From NCBI GenBank assembly GCA_905210385.1, contig CAJLWS010000085.1, positions 1-6,705 on the forward strand: a stretch of 6,705 nucleotides of DNA, read 5' to 3'. Source of the stretch: an uncultured Eubacteriales bacterium. GTDB taxonomy: Bacteria > Bacillota > Clostridia > Oscillospirales > Oscillospiraceae. How positions within the stretch are numbered: the stretch's first letter is position 1; each line of letters opens with the position of its first letter. The notes below the pieces were generated by a model, which was not told where the DNA came from, made no database searches, and was given only the letters and a program-made list of their open reading frames with translations. The position numbers were made by a program, and so were the translations under genes. This document shows positions 4,499-6,705 of the stretch, one piece after another.

Positions 4499-5821
4499 AT
4501 GAAAAGTATTCGCAGATTTTTTGCCCTGACTCTGGCCTTGTGCCTGGCTTTGGTATTGGCGGTTCCTGCCCATGCCGCATGGCCGGATGCGGATCGGGAC
4601 AACACCCGCGCGGAGTGGACCCGCACCTACTACTGTCCCACCTGCGGTTCCCAGTGTGTAGTTGCATCGGAAAACAACGATCCAGCGCAGACAAATCATG
4701 CGAAGGTTTGGCATTGTGTCAACTCCTCCTGCGCCGATTATGACGCTAATCGCGGACACTCCAAGTGGTTTTATACTCTGAACGCCCGACATATTTGGGA
4801 CAACACTGGAACCTGCACCGTCTGCTATGCCTATGACGCCAGCCAGGCCACCTGCAGTCACGGCAGCTACACCTACAGCTACGTGCCTTATAACAGCAGC
4901 TACCACAGCTATGTCCAGAGCTGCCGACTGTGCGGTGAAACGATCTCCTCCTCACTTCAGTCCCACCGCACCAGCTATACCTGCACCCCAAACAACAGCA
5001 GTACCCACAGCTATGCCTACGTCTGTACTCAGTGCGGAGACACCACCAGCTCCGGGACAGCAGTCCACAGCTGGTCTATCAGCTACAGTCCGTACAGCAG
5101 CACTCAGCACCGGATAAGCCAGACCTGTACCGGATGCAGCTATGGTTCATCCAGCTATGCCGCTCACACGGACAGCGATGGGGATGGCCGGTGCGACAGC
5201 TGCTCGTACAGCATGAGCGCCACCATCACCTGGGATTTAGGGGACGGGGAAACCCGAACCTCTCAGCAGAACTATGGAGAAAATCTGGTGCTACCCACCC
5301 AGCCCCAGAAAGATGGGTACACCTTCCTGGGCTGGTTCACCGCACAGAGCGGAGGTACCCAGGTGACCGGGGACACCGTTTATACTACAGGAAGTCCCAC
5401 CACCTATTACGCCCGGTGGGAGCGGATTTCCGTATTCTCCGTGACCGTCCCTGCAACTCTGGTCCTGACCGTGGATGAGCGGGGCGAGGTATACGCCGCC
5501 GATTCCGCACAGGTGATAAACCGCTCCACCGCTGCGGTGCAGGTGACTGGTGTCACCGTGACTGCTGTGAACGGCTGGACTTTAGTCCCCTACGATACCG
5601 ACATGGCGGAGGAAAAGGTGGACAGTAATCTCATCGGTTTTTCCCTCAATAGGACTGAAACAAGCCGAAAGGGTGACACCGAAACTCTGTCCTTGACCGG
5701 AAACTGGACCGTCCCCCTGGGCGGCACCCTGCCCCTGTCCTACGATGCGGTGGTGTCCGCCTTCTCCCAGCCCGTGGATGAGCAGGTGGCGTCCATCGTG
5801 TTCGTCCTGGCGTGGGCATGA
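4499..5821 (+). CDS. secreted Cys/His-knuckle repeat protein with InlB-type repeat and domain B
   Basis: This is a 440-residue exported protein. The signal peptide is 1-26 (cleavage after A-H-A). Residues 40-110 carry cysteine pairs C46/C49, C53, C73/C78 and C106/C109. Residues about 119-235 hold roughly 33-residue repeats of the form H-x-S-x-x-Y-x-P-x-x-S-S-x-x-H, then C-x-x-C, with C142/C145, C176/C179, C210/C213 and C232/C235. These look like zinc-ribbon knuckles, so metal binding is plausible. Residues about 242-307 form one InlB/Listeria-Bacteroides-type repeat (Y-T-F-L-G-W-F-T at 274-281, ending Y-Y-A-R-W). Residues 310-440 are domain B, with SVTVP (314-318), G-W (359-360), [13 protein letters not shown] (369-381) and Y-D-A (415-417). 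There is no anchor motif. Its ribosome binding site AAGGAGG (4486-4492) overlaps the stop of the preceding gene. An adhesin or appendage-tip role is inferred from the architecture; Cys-rich extracellular repeats of this kind are known in gut Firmicutes but not functionally understood. Confidence 0.85.
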   Translation: MKSIRRFFALTLALCLALVLAVPAHAAWPDADRDNTRAEWTRTYYCPTCGSQCVVASENNDPAQTNHAKVWHCVNSSCADYDANRGHSKWFYTLNARHIWDNTGTCTVCYAYDASQATCSHGSYTYSYVPYNSSYHSYVQSCRLCGETISSSLQSHRTSYTCTPNNSSTHSYAYVCTQCGDTTSSGTAVHSWSISYSPYSSTQHRISQTCTGCSYGSSSYAAHTDSDGDGRCDSCSYSMSATITWDLGDGETRTSQQNYGENLVLPTQPQKDGYTFLGWFTAQSGGTQVTGDTVYTTGSPTTYYARWERISVFSVTVPATLVLTVDERGEVYAADSAQVINRSTAAVQVTGVTVTAVNGWTLVPYDTDMAEEKVDSNLIGFSLNRTETSRKGDTETLSLTGNWTVPLGGTLPLSYDAVVSAFSQPVDEQVASIVFVLAWA

Positions 5822-5834
5822 CGGAGGCTGCGGC

Positions 5835-6590
5835 ATGAACACACCGTCGAAAGAGTGGCTGGACTTCCTGCGAGAGCAGTATCCAAAAGGCAGCCGGATC
5901 AGGCTCACCGAAATGGGAACTGATCCACGCCCTATTCCCCCCGGCTCCACCGGTACCCTACAATTCATTGACGACGCCGGGCAGTTCCATGTGGACTGGG
6001 ACAACGGGCGGAGCCTGGCCTTGGCCATGGGGGCGGACCGGTTTCAGGTCCTGCCCCCGAAGCCCACTCTGCTGAAACTCTATATGCCCCTGACCGCTGA
6101 GCTCCACGGGCCCGACGCGTTGGGAAGCCTGTCGGAGGAGGGTATCCCGCTGGACGGCAGGGAGCTCATTCCCTATGAGGATGATATCATCGCCGCGCTT
6201 GCGCTGGAAACAGTCCCGGAGGAGGCGGAACGGGGGCTGATGCACTGGTACGGCCAGGAGGATACGCTCGACGCCAAGGTGCGCTCCGCCGTATTCACCA
6301 CAGAGGCCCGGGACGGCCAGCTCTGGGGGGTGGCGGAATGCCGGGTGGTGGGCGAGCTCACGCCCAAAGAGCTGGCTGATCTGAAAGAGTACCTCACTGG
6401 CCAGGCCTCGGACGGCTGGGGCGAGGGCTTTGAGCAGCATGAAATTGCGGTGGACGGGGGCGAGCTGTACGTCCACCTGTGGAACAGCGAGGACTGGAGC
6501 ATCCGGACTGAACAGGAACAGTTCGGGCCCGAGCCGGAGCGGCCCAAGCCCAGGCAGCGGGGGGCCAAGAGGGACGGGCCGGCCCGCTGA
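5835..6590 (+). CDS. DUF4314-type mobile-element protein
   Basis: This 251-residue cytoplasmic protein has no signal peptide. Residues about 8-73 match the DUF4314 pattern: [14 protein letters not shown], then [10 protein letters not shown]. This is a small beta-barrel-like domain common in clostridial conjugative elements. A second region (about 78-230) begins K-L-Y-M-P-L-T and contains [10 protein letters not shown] and L-Y-V-H-L-W-N, of a kind also seen in mobile-element proteins. The tail is basic and proline-rich. ATG 5835 is preferred over upstream in-frame codons because GGAGG (5823-5827) precedes it by 7 bases and the DUF4314 pattern starts there. The gene starts 13 bp after the adhesin-like gene, so the surface genes and element genes share a transcription unit. 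Its biochemical function is not known. Confidence 0.85.
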   Translation: MNTPSKEWLDFLREQYPKGSRIRLTEMGTDPRPIPPGSTGTLQFIDDAGQFHVDWDNGRSLALAMGADRFQVLPPKPTLLKLYMPLTAELHGPDALGSLSEEGIPLDGRELIPYEDDIIAALALETVPEEAERGLMHWYGQEDTLDAKVRSAVFTTEARDGQLWGVAECRVVGELTPKELADLKEYLTGQASDGWGEGFEQHEIAVDGGELYVHLWNSEDWSIRTEQEQFGPEPERPKPRQRGAKRDGPAR

Positions 6591-6638
6591 CAAGCATAAA
6601 AAGTGAAAAATAAAAAAGAGAAGGAGGGAAACGACCCA

Positions 6639-6705
6639 ATGTTGAAAATTACAGTGATCGGCAACCTGACCAACGACGTGGAGCTCAGGCGCAGCGAGGG
6701 CACAG
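6639..6705 (+). CDS. ssb: single-stranded DNA-binding protein, N-terminus (3' truncated)
   Basis: Only the first 22 codons are in the window. They read M-L-K-I-T-V-I-G-N-L-T-N-D-V-E-L-R-R-S-E-G-T, which fits the opening strand and turn of bacterial SSB proteins (V-x-L-I-G-x-L-T-x-D-P-E-L-R-x-T at the start of the OB fold). SSB coats single-stranded DNA during replication and, on mobile elements, during conjugative transfer and establishment. AAGGAGGG at 6621-6628 is the ribosome binding site. The gene lies 48 bp after the DUF4314 gene with no terminator between, so it is probably in the same operon. A separate element-borne ssb is common in clostridial conjugative elements. The C-terminal acidic tip cannot be assessed. 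Confidence 0.85.
   Translation, partial: MLKITVIGNLTNDVELRRSEGT

Noticed and set aside
3378..4694. 438-codon open frame on the minus strand
   Set aside because: It overlaps three well-supported + strand genes with signal peptides and ribosome binding sites, and its product is Gly/His/Val-rich shadow translation typical of GC-rich DNA.
4973..5167. CRISPR-like or DNA tandem repeat in the Cys-rich gene
   Set aside because: The periodicity is at protein level (about 33 residues, in frame) with diverged codons; there are no identical DNA repeats with spacers.

Overview
The window looks like part of an integrated conjugative or mobilisable element in a GC-rich Gram-positive gut anaerobe of the Clostridia (Oscillospiraceae/Lachnospiraceae-like). 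The reasons are strong AGGAGG-type ribosome binding sites before nearly every gene, Gram-positive signal peptides, a three-repeat S-layer-homology (SLH) cell-wall anchor, and a right end carrying a DUF4314-type protein followed by the start of a single-stranded DNA-binding protein gene, a pair familiar from clostridial conjugative elements. The taxonomy and the mobile-element assignment are inference; no integrase, relaxase or type IV secretion gene lies inside the window.

Layout, all genes on the + strand. 1-117: the last 38 codons of a probable alpha/beta-hydrolase. 118-514: an AT-rich stretch with no convincing gene. 515-564: a strong intrinsic terminator. 590-655: a 21-codon proline-rich small ORF with a good ribosome binding site. 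673-1209: a lipoprotein. 1240-1854: a small secreted protein. 1867-1974: an inverted repeat, then a good sigma-A-type promoter with a possible overlapping operator. 1992-2556: a Phd/YefM antitoxin and RelE/ParE toxin pair. 2572-2599: a perfect 28-bp palindrome. 2619-3971: an SLH protein with a beta-helix-like middle and a C-terminal Ig-like domain. 3987-4487: a small secreted protein. 4499-5821: a secreted protein with Cys/His knuckle repeats, an InlB-type repeat and a C-terminal domain shared with the small secreted proteins. 5835-6590: the DUF4314-type protein. 6639-end: the start of ssb.

The five exported proteins look like one system. The lipoprotein and the C-terminus of the SLH protein share one domain (domain A: RDDTGE, then exactly 26 residues later a G-x-Y-x-C-T-A motif). 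The two small secreted proteins and the C-terminus of the Cys-rich protein share a second domain (domain B: SVTVP near its start, Y-D-A near its end). This suggests a surface assembly with a membrane-tethered part, a wall-bound part and secreted beta-rich subunits. Gaps of 11-15 bp from the SLH gene through to the DUF4314 gene suggest co-transcription with the element's own genes, so a role in cell contact during transfer or in host colonisation is possible but unproven. The toxin-antitoxin pair splits the locus, has its own promoter, and probably stabilises the element.
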